A stretch of DNA of 64,000 bases, taken from positions 368,400 through 432,399 of the forward strand of contig JACKMU010000003.1 of NCBI GenBank assembly GCA_024235215.1. The letters run 5' to 3'. Origin of the DNA: Chromatiaceae bacterium. Lineage in GTDB: Bacteria; Pseudomonadota; Gammaproteobacteria; Chromatiales; Chromatiaceae. A program made the translations under genes and the position numbers. This document shows, in pieces, positions 45,719 through 55,186 of this stretch. Numbering within the stretch: position 1 is the stretch's first letter; each line of letters begins with the position of its first letter. The notes beneath the pieces are model-generated. The model was not told the DNA's origin, searched no databases, and saw only the letters and a list, made by a program, of their open reading frames with translations.

Positions 45719-47119
45719 ATGAAGAATAAGCTGGTTTTTTTCTGCCTGCTACTCCTATTGTTGGAGTCGTGCAGCATCCCAACACCGCTACTGGAGCGGG
45801 TCAGGGAGAGCGGCGAACTGCGGGTGGTAACCCGCAGCAATCCGACTACCTACTACCAAACGAGGCGGGGTATACGCGGCCTGGAGTACGAGCTGGTCTC
45901 ACTCTTCGCCAAAGAGTTGGGAGTTGAACCAAGATTTCTCTTTACCGACACCTTCGACCAAATTCTGCCGATGGTGACGAGTGGTGATGCCCATTTTGCG
46001 GCCGCTGGGCTCTCTGCCACACGCGGACGCGAGAGCCACGTCAGATTTACCCACAGCTACCAATCCATTACCCAGCAGTTGGTCTACCATGAAAGCACCA
46101 AAGCGCCTAAACAGATCCTGGATACGTTGGGTGGCACGCTTGAAGTAGTCGCTGGCAGCAATCACGAAGAGCGTCTGCGGGAGATCAAGCTGGAGCACCC
46201 GGAACTTGAATGGAGTGCACAGCAGGATGTTGACTCGGAAGAGCTCCTAACCCTGGTCGTGGAGCAGCTGATCGATTACACGGTAGCCAACTCGAATGAA
46301 GTAGCCCTTAGCCGACGCTTTCATCCGGAACTCAAAGTGGCATTCGATATCAGCGAGCCTCAGCCGCTGGCGTGGGCTTTCCCTCACGCTCAGGACAACA
46401 GCCTGTTTAATGCAGCACAGTCGTTCCTGAAAAAGCTGAAGCGATCAGGCAAGTTGGCGCAGATCATTGATCGTTATTATGGCCATGCAGATAGTCTGGG
46501 TGCACTGGACACACGCACTTTTCGCCGGCACATCGCACAGCGACTCCCCGCATACTCAGAGTATTTCAAAGAGGCTGCTAAGCAGACAGGTATCGATTGG
46601 CGGCTGCTGGCTGCCATCGGCTATCAGGAGTCGCACTGGAATCCCAAGGCAGTATCACCCACTGGGGTACAGGGGATTATGATGCTGACCAAGGCTGCAG
46701 CCAAGGAGCTTGGAGTGAAATCGCGCACCAACCCCAAGGAGAGCATTCTCGGTGGTGCTCACTATATTCTCCAGGTGAGAGAGAAGATTCCAGAGCGAAT
46801 ACCCGATCCAGATCGTCTCTGGATGACACTGGCAGGGTATAATATCGGCTTCGGACACCTGGAGGATGCGCGTATCCTGACACAACGCCGGGGTGGTGAT
46901 CCGGACAGGTGGGTAGAGGTAAAAAATCATTTACCCCTATTGTCGCAGAAGGAGCACTACACCACGGTAAAACATGGAAAAGCCAGGGGCCAGGAACCAG
47001 TGAGCTATGTAGAGAATATCCGAGGCTACTACGACCTTCTGGTGTGGGAGAACAACCGACAGGAGATCCCGGTGGCCACCGGTAGTTCCACACCCTCAAC
47101 CTCACCCGCCACGCTTTGA
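45719..47119 (+). CDS. mltF: Membrane-bound lytic murein transglycosylase F
   Basis: 466 residues. An N-terminal hydrophobic segment (about 5-16) is followed by a periplasmic family 3 solute-binding-like domain (about 30-260) and a C-terminal SLT lytic transglycosylase domain with the catalytic glutamate E304 (GYQESHWNPKAVSPTGVQGI). It cleaves peptidoglycan glycan strands. A possible lipobox-like ESC follows the hydrophobic segment, but Glu at -2 is atypical. An in-frame GTG at 45683 is the alternative start. It faces tadA, with a fold-back element between. Confidence 0.93.
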   Translation: MKNKLVFFCLLLLLLESCSIPTPLLERVRESGELRVVTRSNPTTYYQTRRGIRGLEYELVSLFAKELGVEPRFLFTDTFDQILPMVTSGDAHFAAAGLSATRGRESHVRFTHSYQSITQQLVYHESTKAPKQILDTLGGTLEVVAGSNHEERLREIKLEHPELEWSAQQDVDSEELLTLVVEQLIDYTVANSNEVALSRRFHPELKVAFDISEPQPLAWAFPHAQDNSLFNAAQSFLKKLKRSGKLAQIIDRYYGHADSLGALDTRTFRRHIAQRLPAYSEYFKEAAKQTGIDWRLLAAIGYQESHWNPKAVSPTGVQGIMMLTKAAAKELGVKSRTNPKESILGGAHYILQVREKIPERIPDPDRLWMTLAGYNIGFGHLEDARILTQRRGGDPDRWVEVKNHLPLLSQKEHYTTVKHGKARGQEPVSYVENIRGYYDLLVWENNRQEIPVATGSSTPSTSPATL

Positions 47120-47164
47120 GAACTCCCGGTCGGTCCAATTCGTCCACCAGCTGTAGCTTGCCCC

Positions 47165-47328
47165 AGGAGCCTGTCGGACTATGGGGGATCGTAGCGAGGG
47201 AGTGGGAGAGCGAGGCAAAATGGTTCCCGATTTGAGGCGCATAGTGGGCCTATGTAACGAAAATCGGGGAAAATTTGGACCGCTCTCCCACTTCCGCAGT
47301 AGAAACATACGTAGTCCGACAGGCTCCT
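47165..47328. mobile_element. 164-bp fold-back (MITE-like) element with nested inverted repeats
   Basis: The ends AGGAGCCTGTCGGACTA (47165-47181) and its perfect reverse complement (47312-47328) are 17 bp. Inside are further matched arms in register: 12 bp (47201-47212/47281-47292), 8 bp (47226-47233/47261-47268) and 5 bp (47240-47244/47250-47254). The whole element can fold into one long hairpin. It encodes no protein of its own and lies between the convergent mltF and tadA genes, ending 5 bp from the tadA stop. No target-site duplication was found. It may be a miniature non-autonomous transposon or a bidirectional terminator-like structure. Confidence 0.7.
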
Positions 47329-47332
47329 AGCA

Positions 47333-47863
47333 TCAACGTCGCGCGCGAAAAAACGCACGCAGTTGATTAGCGCACTGCTCCTCGAGGACGCCGCCTTGCA
47401 CCTCCACCCGGTGGTTGAAGCGATGGTCCGAAGGCAACAGATCAAACAGACTGCCAGCCGCCCCTCCCTTGGGATCTGTGGCTCCGAAGACCACCCGCCC
47501 GACCCGGGCATGAATGATGGCCCCGGCGCACATCGGACAGGGCTCCAGTGTGACATAGAGCGTAGTACCAGGAAGCCGATAGTTGTGCGATCTTGCTGCA
47601 GCGTCTCGCAACGCCGTAATCTCGGCATGCGCACTGGGATCATGACTCCCGATCGGCCGGTTCCAGCCCTCGCCGATTACCGCCCCTTCACGCACCAAAA
47701 GCGCGCCTACCGGAACCTCCCCCTCCTGTTGAGCCCGATCTGCAAGCTGTAGTGCCCGCTGCATAAATAACAGATCCTGTTCACTGTCGATGGTTGCAAT
47801 CAATGTCGGCTTCCCTGGGTTCACCGCCGTGCGACGGTTGGCAAATGGATTGAATAGTGCCAA
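47333..47863 (-). CDS. tadA: tRNA adenosine(34) deaminase TadA
   Basis: 176 residues; converts A34 to inosine in tRNA-Arg(ACG). Zinc ligands H79, C109 and C112 and catalytic E81 are present (HAEITAL, LEPCPMCAGAI). The N-terminal 20-30 residues are longer than usual and begin with low-similarity sequence, so the true start may be internal. It runs to within 5 bp of the fold-back element at its 3' end. Confidence 0.95.
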   Translation of the reverse strand: MALFNPFANRRTAVNPGKPTLIATIDSEQDLLFMQRALQLADRAQQEGEVPVGALLVREGAVIGEGWNRPIGSHDPSAHAEITALRDAAARSHNYRLPGTTLYVTLEPCPMCAGAIIHARVGRVVFGATDPKGGAAGSLFDLLPSDHRFNHRVEVQGGVLEEQCANQLRAFFRARR

Positions 47864-48134
47864 CGCTGTAGAGGCTGAAAAAGTCGTACTTGTCTCATTT
47901 AAAAGGATCTGCGCTGAGCGCGATCTGATTCAGAAATATTACTTTATATTTAAATGGTGATACTATTTGAAAGGTTAGCCAATCAAACCCGCTGTTGTCC
48001 GGCTGTCGGGTACGGACCAAGTAGCGGCAATACCTGACGGATTGGCACAATTCCGCAGCATCTGTCCCCGCATGTTGTTCACTCCGTATGACATTGCTGA
48101 TTCCGGTTGCTGCCCTTCGTAGACAGGCTCAATC

Positions 48135-49940
48135 ATGCGTTTTAAAGCATTGCTCAACAACAGCTGTACGAAACTGACGAGTGTCTTGCCGGTATGCCGC
48201 TGGAGGCACCGCGTCAATCGAGTTTCGCTCAAACTGGACCTTCTCGCCGGACTGACCGGTGCCGTCGTGGTGCTACCCCAAGGTGTGGCGTTCGCGACTA
48301 TCGCCGGCATGCCACCGGAATATGGCCTCTATGCAGGCATGGTTCCGGCAGTCATCGCCGCATTGTTCGGGTCGTCATGGCACCTGGTCTCCGGGCCGAC
48401 CACGGCCGCTTCCATCGTACTGTTCTCTTCCCTGAGCGTACTGGCAGAACCTGGCAGTGCCCAATATGTTGCACTCGCACTGACGCTGACGTTCATGGTG
48501 GGTGTGATCGAACTGGTGCTCGGCATGGCGCGCATGGGTACATTGGTCAACTTCATTTCGCATTCGGTAGTGGTCGGCTTTACCGCGGGTGCGGCGCTTC
48601 TGATCGCCAGCAAGCAGCTGAAAAACTTCTTCGGTGTCGATATCCCACGCGGAGGCCACCTGCCGGAAGTATTACACGCTTTCTGGGAACAGATCCCCCA
48701 GATAAATTATTACGTCACCACGGTCGCGATGATGACGCTGGTATCGGGCATACTGATCAAACGCTGGAAACCGCGTTCACCCTACATGATTATCGCGATG
48801 ATCTTCGGCAGCCTGGTCGCGTTGATCTTCAACCTGCTGGTGGGAATCGAGGTTACGCAGATCCACAGTGTCGGCGCGCTGCCGCAACAATTACCACCGT
48901 TATCGGCGCCTGATTTCTCACTGGACACTATCAAGCACTTGGCACCTGCGGTACTCGCTGTCACGCTGTTCGCCCTGACCGAAGCAGTGTCGATCGCCCG
49001 TTCACTTGGCGCACGCACCGGGCAACTGATCGATGGCAATCAGGAGTTCATTGGCCAGGGTCTTTCCAACATTGTCGGAAGCTTTTTCTCCGGTTATGTC
49101 GCGACCGGTTCCTTCAACCGCAGCGGTCTGAATTACCAATCGGGAGCGGAAACGCCGCTGGCGGCTGTGTTCGCTGGCCTGCTGCTGATAGTGATCGTGG
49201 TGCTGGTGGCACCCTTGACAGCCTACCTGCCGGATGCCGCGATGGCCGGCATCCTGTTCCTGGTCGCCTGGGGCCTGATCGACTTTCATGAAATCCGTCG
49301 CATCATCCTGACCAGCAAATCGGAGACAGCGGTATTTAGTGTCACCTTCTTCGGGGCGCTGTTTCTCGAACTCGAATTTGCGATCTTTGCAGGTGTCTTC
49401 CTGTCACTCGTGCTGTACCTCAATCGCGCATCGAAGCCTAACATCAGCACGCTCGCACCTGATCCGGATGACTATGAGCATAAGCGCAGCCTGAAAAACG
49501 TGGATGAAAGAAAGCTGGTCCAGTGTTTGCAGGCACGCATCATACGCCTGGATGGCCCACTGTTTTTTGGTGCGGTCAACCACGTAGCCAATGCGCTTCA
49601 GCGTACGACCGAGAAACATCCCGGGCAGAAATACATCCTGATGATCTGCGATACCATCAGTTTCATCGATCTTGCCGGTGCTGAATTTCTGGTGCAGGAG
49701 GCTGGCCGTCTCTCCAAGCTGGGCGGACGTTTGTACCTGGCGAACTTGCCGACGGAGATGGCAGAATTTCTTGCCAAAGGGGGCTTTGATAAGGAGATCG
49801 GGCAGGAGATTATCTTCGACAGCAAATCAGAAGCAATCCAGGCCATCTTCATCAAACTGGATAAAACCGTCTGCAGAAGCTGCAACAAACGGATCTTTAA
49901 CGAATGCGCCAGCGTGCAATATGTTCCTGAACCCACATGA
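48135..49940 (+). CDS. SulP-family anion transporter with STAS domain
   Basis: 601 residues. The SulP core (about 33-430) has the ATIAGMPPEYGLYAGMVPA segment near 54-72 and about 12-14 membrane segments; the C-terminal STAS domain (about 460-575) follows. Family members carry sulfate, bicarbonate or other anions; substrate is unknown here. An unusual tail after STAS has C580, C583 and C591 (CRSC...NEC). No strong ribosome binding site precedes the ATG. The 271 bp upstream (47864-48134) show no gene. Confidence 0.9.
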   Translation: MRFKALLNNSCTKLTSVLPVCRWRHRVNRVSLKLDLLAGLTGAVVVLPQGVAFATIAGMPPEYGLYAGMVPAVIAALFGSSWHLVSGPTTAASIVLFSSLSVLAEPGSAQYVALALTLTFMVGVIELVLGMARMGTLVNFISHSVVVGFTAGAALLIASKQLKNFFGVDIPRGGHLPEVLHAFWEQIPQINYYVTTVAMMTLVSGILIKRWKPRSPYMIIAMIFGSLVALIFNLLVGIEVTQIHSVGALPQQLPPLSAPDFSLDTIKHLAPAVLAVTLFALTEAVSIARSLGARTGQLIDGNQEFIGQGLSNIVGSFFSGYVATGSFNRSGLNYQSGAETPLAAVFAGLLLIVIVVLVAPLTAYLPDAAMAGILFLVAWGLIDFHEIRRIILTSKSETAVFSVTFFGALFLELEFAIFAGVFLSLVLYLNRASKPNISTLAPDPDDYEHKRSLKNVDERKLVQCLQARIIRLDGPLFFGAVNHVANALQRTTEKHPGQKYILMICDTISFIDLAGAEFLVQEAGRLSKLGGRLYLANLPTEMAEFLAKGGFDKEIGQEIIFDSKSEAIQAIFIKLDKTVCRSCNKRIFNECASVQYVPEPT

Positions 49941-50166
49941 AACCTGACGCGGAAGTGACAACTCGTTGGCAAGGTCGAAAATGCGGCAATCCGCCACCCC
50001 GGTCTGTAGAAGCGTACCGATGGGGTCTCGCTTCAACAACATCCGCAGAGATAACGAGCATCGCTTTTCGTTCGTCAAGCCATTGGCGGTAAGGGACAGT
50101 TTTCTTTACTACTAAGTACGGATTCACCCTGTCGTTCTTGAATCAGTTACGTACTGGACTCTACGG

Positions 50167-51663
50167 TTACCCTGCGTTACCGACACGCTTGTTGAACGCA
50201 TCGATCAACCCATCCCATACTGGAACGTAGTCGGACAGGCCATCCCAGAATGACTGTTGCCGGCGCGCCTCGAACTCTGCAAGTGAGACCCCCTGCTGTT
50301 CCACCCAGGTGTAGTAACCAAGATTGAAGATCCTCTCCCGTTCACGCAGTGTCAATTCAATCAGGTGATCGGTGGCCGCACCGAGAATGTGCTGACCGAA
50401 GACTTCGGCCGCTGCCAGATTGTCGAAGTTATCCGCGAATTGCTTCTTCTTGGTGATGCTGAATTCGGTGCCGTACATTGCCGCACCATCCGTCGCCACG
50501 GTGATCAACGCATCTCCACTGCCAAGTTTCAGGTATTTGGCCAGCTTGATTGCACCGATGATATTTGCAATGGATGAGAGGCCGAGGTGGCGGAGGTTGT
50601 CGATCAGTCCGCTCGCGACACCCTTTCGATCGCGCAGATAAGCGCGGCCTTGTTCGTTACTGAACAGCAGAGCAACACCATCGGTCGCCCGGTCGGAGAC
50701 CCCGGCGATGAAATCGGTGTTCATCACATTGTGGATATAGGGGACATGCTTGTCACCTATTCCCTGGATGTTGTGCTCGCCAAAACCGTTATACAGCAGC
50801 GTCGGACACTCAACTGCCTCCACCGCACAGATGGCTGCACCGAGGCGCTGCTTAAGGTAGTCGCCTGCCGCCAGGGTTCCCGCCGAGCCCGACGCGGAGA
50901 CAAAGCCGCGCAGACGCACTCTCCTCTCGCTCCGAACGGAGTCAAAGACTCGTTCCAGTGCCGGTCCGGTCATCGTTCGGTGCGCGATGTAGTTACCGAA
51001 CTCGTTGAACTGATTGAGAATCACGTTGTCCGGCTCGCGCGCCAATCCAGCGCAGGCATCGTAGATCTCTTTCACATTGCTCTCAGTGCCTGGAGTGCGG
51101 ATGATGTCACCCGGATCCGTGACCCATCGTTCCAGCCACTCGAACCGCTCGCGGCTCATCCCTTGAGGGAGGACCGCCACACCGCGGCAGCCCAGGATTC
51201 TGGAGATAGCCACTCCGCCCCGGCAGTAGTTGCCTGTCGACGGCCAGATGGCGCGGTGGTGCGTCGGATCGAATTGCCCGGTGATCAGGCGCGGCACCAG
51301 GCAACCGTAGGCGGCCAACACCTTGTGCGCTTGAATCATTGGAAAGCGATCACCGAGTACCACAATAATACTGGCCTCCACGCCAGTAAGTTCCGCGGGG
51401 AGGAGCAGGTGCCCGGGCACCTCATCCCGACCCTTCCGGTCTGCGCCATTGAACCAGTGGACCCGGAACAGGTTCAGCGGGTGGGCAGTGTCCGGATCGA
51501 CCTCAGCAAGCCGCCGGTAGAGCATATCATCAATGGTTGCCGGGTCCGCCAGCTCCGCCAGCTTCGGTAGCCGGATAGCGAGTTCGCGGAACCGCTCAAT
51601 GGTCCGTCCGAGGATCGCTTCGTCCACCACGCTATCAGCCAATTCGTTTACTTCGTGCATCAT
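50167..51663 (-). CDS. Fold-type II PLP-dependent enzyme of unknown reaction
   Basis: 498 residues. The tryptophan-synthase-beta/cysteine-synthase fold is indicated by PLP lysine K114 (IQAHKVLAAYG), the STGNY loop (142-146) and the glycine-rich phosphate loop SGSAGTLAAG (258-267). It is longer than cysteine synthases and lacks the SVKDR context. It is the last gene of the carbamoylase-diaminopropionate cluster and lies 24 bp after the nitrilase-type gene. It probably performs a beta-elimination or replacement on an amino acid, but the substrate is unassigned. Confidence 0.8.
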   Translation of the reverse strand: MMHEVNELADSVVDEAILGRTIERFRELAIRLPKLAELADPATIDDMLYRRLAEVDPDTAHPLNLFRVHWFNGADRKGRDEVPGHLLLPAELTGVEASIIVVLGDRFPMIQAHKVLAAYGCLVPRLITGQFDPTHHRAIWPSTGNYCRGGVAISRILGCRGVAVLPQGMSRERFEWLERWVTDPGDIIRTPGTESNVKEIYDACAGLAREPDNVILNQFNEFGNYIAHRTMTGPALERVFDSVRSERRVRLRGFVSASGSAGTLAAGDYLKQRLGAAICAVEAVECPTLLYNGFGEHNIQGIGDKHVPYIHNVMNTDFIAGVSDRATDGVALLFSNEQGRAYLRDRKGVASGLIDNLRHLGLSSIANIIGAIKLAKYLKLGSGDALITVATDGAAMYGTEFSITKKKQFADNFDNLAAAEVFGQHILGAATDHLIELTLRERERIFNLGYYTWVEQQGVSLAEFEARRQQSFWDGLSDYVPVWDGLIDAFNKRVGNAG

Positions 51664-51687
51664 TTTTTCCCGGTGGGAAGCAGCGCA

Positions 51688-52620
51688 TCAATCGATGCGC
51701 ACACCCTTGGTCTCCGTAATAATCGAGTAGTGTTGCGGCTCACGGTGGAGTGCAAAATTGAAGACGTTCTCCTTGAGTTCACTGCAACGAGCCAGATCGC
51801 AGTCGGCCACGATCAGTTCATCACCCAATGTCTCCGCCTTGACCAGGATCTCTCCGGTCGGTGCGATGATGCAGGAGTCCCCGATCAGGTCGCACCCCTC
51901 TTCCCGCCCCGCCTTGGCGACACCGACCACCCAGGTGCCATTCTGGTAGGCACCCGCCTGCATCACCAGATGGTTGTGGAACTGCTGCAGGTAGTCATGC
52001 TCCGGCGCCGGCGGATAGTGAACCGGTGTGTTATAGCCGAGCAGGATCATCTCCACACCCCGTAGTCCCATCACCCGGTAAGTTTCGGGCCAGCGCCGGT
52101 CATTGCACAGACACATGCCGATACGCCCGCCGAACGCTTCGAACACCGGAAATCCGAGGTCACCAGTCTCGAAATAGCGCTTCTCCAAATGCTGAAATGG
52201 GCGCCAGGCTTCGTGTTCCCGGTGCCCGGGTAGATGCACTTTACGGTATTTGCCGACGATACGGCCGGTCGCGTCCACCAGAATGGAGGTGTTGAAGCGG
52301 TGCTTGCGACCATGCTCCACCAGCAGTTCGGCATAGCCAAGATAGAAGCCAATCCCCCACTCTGCTGCCCTGTCGAATAGTGGCCGGGTTTCCGGCCCTG
52401 GCATCTCCACTTCATAAAATTTGTCCAGTTCCGCTTCATCCTGGAAATACCAGCGGGGGAAAAAAGTGGTGAGCGCCAGCTCCGGAAAGACGATCAGCTG
52501 AACCCCCTGCTCTTTTGCCTGCGCCATCAACGCGATCATTCGTGCGACTGCGGATGAACGCGGCTCGTCCCGCTCGATGGGGCCCAATTGCGCAGCACCG
52601 ACTTTGACTCTTCTCGACAT
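51688..52620 (-). CDS. N-carbamoyl amino acid amidohydrolase, nitrilase superfamily (D-carbamoylase type)
   Basis: 310 residues of the carbon-nitrogen hydrolase family. The catalytic triad is E47 (VFPELAL), K127 (YRKVHLPG) and C172 (CNDRRWPETYRV); the last motif and the following GYNTP are specific to N-carbamoyl-D-amino acid hydrolases, which release ammonia and CO2 from a ureido group. It lies 10 bp after an M20-family carbamoylase on the same strand. Two unrelated carbamoyl hydrolases in one operon suggest a substrate with two ureido groups or both enantiomers. Confidence 0.88.
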   Translation of the reverse strand: MSRRVKVGAAQLGPIERDEPRSSAVARMIALMAQAKEQGVQLIVFPELALTTFFPRWYFQDEAELDKFYEVEMPGPETRPLFDRAAEWGIGFYLGYAELLVEHGRKHRFNTSILVDATGRIVGKYRKVHLPGHREHEAWRPFQHLEKRYFETGDLGFPVFEAFGGRIGMCLCNDRRWPETYRVMGLRGVEMILLGYNTPVHYPPAPEHDYLQQFHNHLVMQAGAYQNGTWVVGVAKAGREEGCDLIGDSCIIAPTGEILVKAETLGDELIVADCDLARCSELKENVFNFALHREPQHYSIITETKGVRID

Positions 52621-52630
52621 GACACTCCGC

Positions 52631-53866
52631 CTATTTCATCGCTTGTTCCAAAACCACACCCAACAGCACCTGCGCACCCGCGCCGATCTGATCCTGCGTG
52701 GTAAACTCCGCAGGATTGTGGCTGATACCCCGCACGCTGGGCACGAAAATCATCGCGGTGGGGCAGTTAGGCGCGAACATCTGCGCATCGTGCCCCGCAC
52801 CGGAGGGCATGCGCCGCACCGAATAACCAAGCCGGTGCGCCTCCCGCTCCACCAGATCCACCATCACCGGATCAAAGGCTACCGGCTCAAAGCGAGCGAG
52901 CACCCGCTGTTGCACATCGAGATTTTCAGCTGCCGCGTTTCGCGCCACGAACTCATGCATGCGCCGCTCAGCAGCCTGCAGCAGCATCTCGTCGGTGTTC
53001 CGCAGATCGACGGTAATCACCGCCTCACCCGGGATGACATTGACCAGATTGGGTTTGAACTGCAGCAGACCCGTAGTAGCCACCTGATCACCGCCCATCG
53101 CCTGCGCAATGGCGCGCGCCTCCACGCTGATCGCCGCCGCCAGGTAACCGGCATCCCGGCGCATGCGCATGGGGGTCGTACCGGCGTGGTTGGAGACCCC
53201 ACTGATGCGGTACTCGGTCCAGGAGATTCCCTGCACACCCTCAACGGCACCGATCTGCATCCCTTCCTGCTCCAACACCGGCCCCTGCTCCACATGCAGT
53301 TCGAAATAACAGTGGGCGCGGAAAATGCCGGTGGGCACCTCCCCGGCATAGCCGATACGCACCAACTCCTCACCCACGCTCTTGCCGTCTATACCACGCA
53401 CCGCCAGCGCCTGGTCCAGATCGAGAAACCCCTGGTGTACAGCACTGCCCATCATATCCGGTGCAAAGCGGGAGCCCTCTTCATTGGTGAAGAACCCCAC
53501 CGCCAGGGGACGCTTGGTAACTATCCCGGCATCATTGAGAACGGCGATCACCTCCAGACCGGCAAGTACGCCCAGATTGCCATCGTAGATGCCACCCGCC
53601 TTGACAGTGTCGATATGGGACCCCACGGTCACCGGCAATCCGTCGCTTTCGCCCGGCCGCAAGCCGAGCACGTTGCCAATACGGTCCACGGTCACCTGCA
53701 GACCGAGTTTGCGCATCCAGTCGACTACCAGATCCCGTCCGGCCCGGTCGGCGTCGCTCAGTGCAAGCCGCGCAACACCGCCTCCCGGCAAAGCGCCGAT
53801 CCCACCTAACGTGACCAGTTGCCGGTGCAGCCGATCGAGGTCGATGCGTAAAGTCGTCAGATTCAT
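52631..53866 (-). CDS. M20-family Zn-dependent N-carbamoyl-L-amino acid hydrolase / allantoate amidohydrolase
   Basis: 411 residues of the hydantoinase/carbamoylase amidase group. Metal ligands: H84 (GSHIDTV), D95 (GIYDGNLGV), E130 (TNEEGSRF) and H191 (ELHVEQGP). These enzymes remove carbamoyl groups from ureido acids (beta-ureidopropionate, N-carbamoyl-L-amino acids, allantoate). It overlaps the start of the ammonia-lyase gene region by 4 bp (53863-53866), so the two are translationally coupled. Confidence 0.9.
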   Translation of the reverse strand: MNLTTLRIDLDRLHRQLVTLGGIGALPGGGVARLALSDADRAGRDLVVDWMRKLGLQVTVDRIGNVLGLRPGESDGLPVTVGSHIDTVKAGGIYDGNLGVLAGLEVIAVLNDAGIVTKRPLAVGFFTNEEGSRFAPDMMGSAVHQGFLDLDQALAVRGIDGKSVGEELVRIGYAGEVPTGIFRAHCYFELHVEQGPVLEQEGMQIGAVEGVQGISWTEYRISGVSNHAGTTPMRMRRDAGYLAAAISVEARAIAQAMGGDQVATTGLLQFKPNLVNVIPGEAVITVDLRNTDEMLLQAAERRMHEFVARNAAAENLDVQQRVLARFEPVAFDPVMVDLVEREAHRLGYSVRRMPSGAGHDAQMFAPNCPTAMIFVPSVRGISHNPAEFTTQDQIGAGAQVLLGVVLEQAMK

Positions 53867-55098
53867 TGGTGCTCTCCGGTAAAAGCGGCAGCGGAGTACC
53901 GCACCTCAGCGCCGCTGCGACCAACCAGCAGGGTATAGTTCTCCGCATCGGTGTCGCCTTCGGTTCCGAACAGCAGAACTCGACTGGAGTGGTCCAGTCC
54001 GATAGTACGCCGCGCCGGGACGTCACCGGCAACAGCCAGCAGTCCCGCCAGCCCGGCGACACCGGACTCCCCGCCAACCAGAGGCAGGTCGCCGTGAGGT
54101 GCTGCAGCCAGCAACCGCATCGCCTCCGGAGCCAGCGGATCCTCGACCGTCATCGCCGCATCGGCTCCGGTGTGCAGGATGGGCCAAGCCAAACGTGAGA
54201 CCTCTCCACAGGCCAGGCCGGCCATGACAGAGTCGATCTCCCCCGTGACCGCCACCGGGTGGCCAGCTATCAGACTGTGATACCAGCAGGCGCACTGAGC
54301 TGGCTCGACGCTGAGGGTGAATGGTCGTTGATGGCCGTAGGTCCGCCAAAACTTCGCGCACACCGCTGCCGCCATACCACCAACACCGGCCTGCAGAAAC
54401 AGGTGAGTCGGAGGTCGCCCCTCTGGCAGCTGCCCGATCGCCTCCTCTGCCATCAAAGTGTAGCCCGCCATCACATCCCGCGGCACAGTGACGCTCGAGC
54501 CGTCCGAAGTGTCCGGGATGACCAGCCACCCCTCCCGCTCAGCGCGCTCTGCCACGGCGCGCACAGCATCGTCGTAGCTGCCAGGGTGACGCACCACTTC
54601 CGCTCCAAAAGCGGCGATCGCCTGCTCGCGAGCCGGAGTCACCGACTCGGTGATATAGATGACACAGCGGCAGCCAAAGGTGTGCGCCCCCCAAGCCACC
54701 GATCTGCCGTGGTTACCATCGGTGGCGGCGCAGACGGTGATTCCCCCCGCGCTATCCCGGTGCGCACCGTCAAGCAGTTCCCTGCTGCTCGGCATCTCAC
54801 CAGTCCGCTCGGCCACGCTCCTGGCCACCGCCCGAAATACTGCGTAGGCACCTCCCAGCGGTTTGAAACTGCCCAATCCGAACCTGGTCCCCTCGTCTTT
54901 GTAATGGAGTTCTGCAATTCCCAGTGCAGCTGCCAGACCAGGCAGTGAGACCAACGACGTCGGCGCATATCCCGGCCAAGTCCGGATTTCTGCTGCGGCT
55001 GCTTGCATCTGATCATCATCGAGCACAGCAGACTGCGCCACACCATAACCAGCAGCGTGATCGGCTGCCGGATTGAGCGCCAGGGAAAATAGTCTCAT
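53863..55098 (-). CDS. dpaL: Diaminopropionate ammonia-lyase
   Basis: About 411 residues, PLP enzyme that turns 2,3-diaminopropionate into pyruvate and two ammonia. PLP lysine K79 (GLGSFKPLGGAYAV) and the ATDGNHG motif with D127 correspond to the catalytic pair of E. coli YgeX (Lys77 and Asp120). The frame is open to 55212, but the upstream part is low in protein-like content and overlaps the binding-protein gene; the ATG at 55098 has GGAG upstream. It is coupled to the M20 carbamoylase gene. Confidence 0.88.
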   Translation of the reverse strand: MRLFSLALNPAADHAAGYGVAQSAVLDDDQMQAAAAEIRTWPGYAPTSLVSLPGLAAALGIAELHYKDEGTRFGLGSFKPLGGAYAVFRAVARSVAERTGEMPSSRELLDGAHRDSAGGITVCAATDGNHGRSVAWGAHTFGCRCVIYITESVTPAREQAIAAFGAEVVRHPGSYDDAVRAVAERAEREGWLVIPDTSDGSSVTVPRDVMAGYTLMAEEAIGQLPEGRPPTHLFLQAGVGGMAAAVCAKFWRTYGHQRPFTLSVEPAQCACWYHSLIAGHPVAVTGEIDSVMAGLACGEVSRLAWPILHTGADAAMTVEDPLAPEAMRLLAAAPHGDLPLVGGESGVAGLAGLLAVAGDVPARRTIGLDHSSRVLLFGTEGDTDAENYTLLVGRSGAEVRYSAAAFTGEHQ

Positions 55099-55186
55099 TG
55101 CAACAGTGACTCCACCGGGATCATTACCAGTCACCCCAGCCGGAGCAGGCGGGCACATGACCCGACCACTCCGGTGGGATAGCGGT

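Noticed and set aside
49827..50127. Overlapping minus-strand frames considered as a broken response regulator
   Set aside because: The resemblance to a receiver domain was too weak and shifted between frames; no phospho-acceptor motif could be found.
50587..51570. 327-codon open frame on the plus strand
   Set aside because: It is antisense to the PLP enzyme and has no recognisable family.
52577..53809. 410-codon open frame on the plus strand
   Set aside because: It is antisense to the M20 carbamoylase, whose catalytic residues are intact; its composition is that of a shadow frame.
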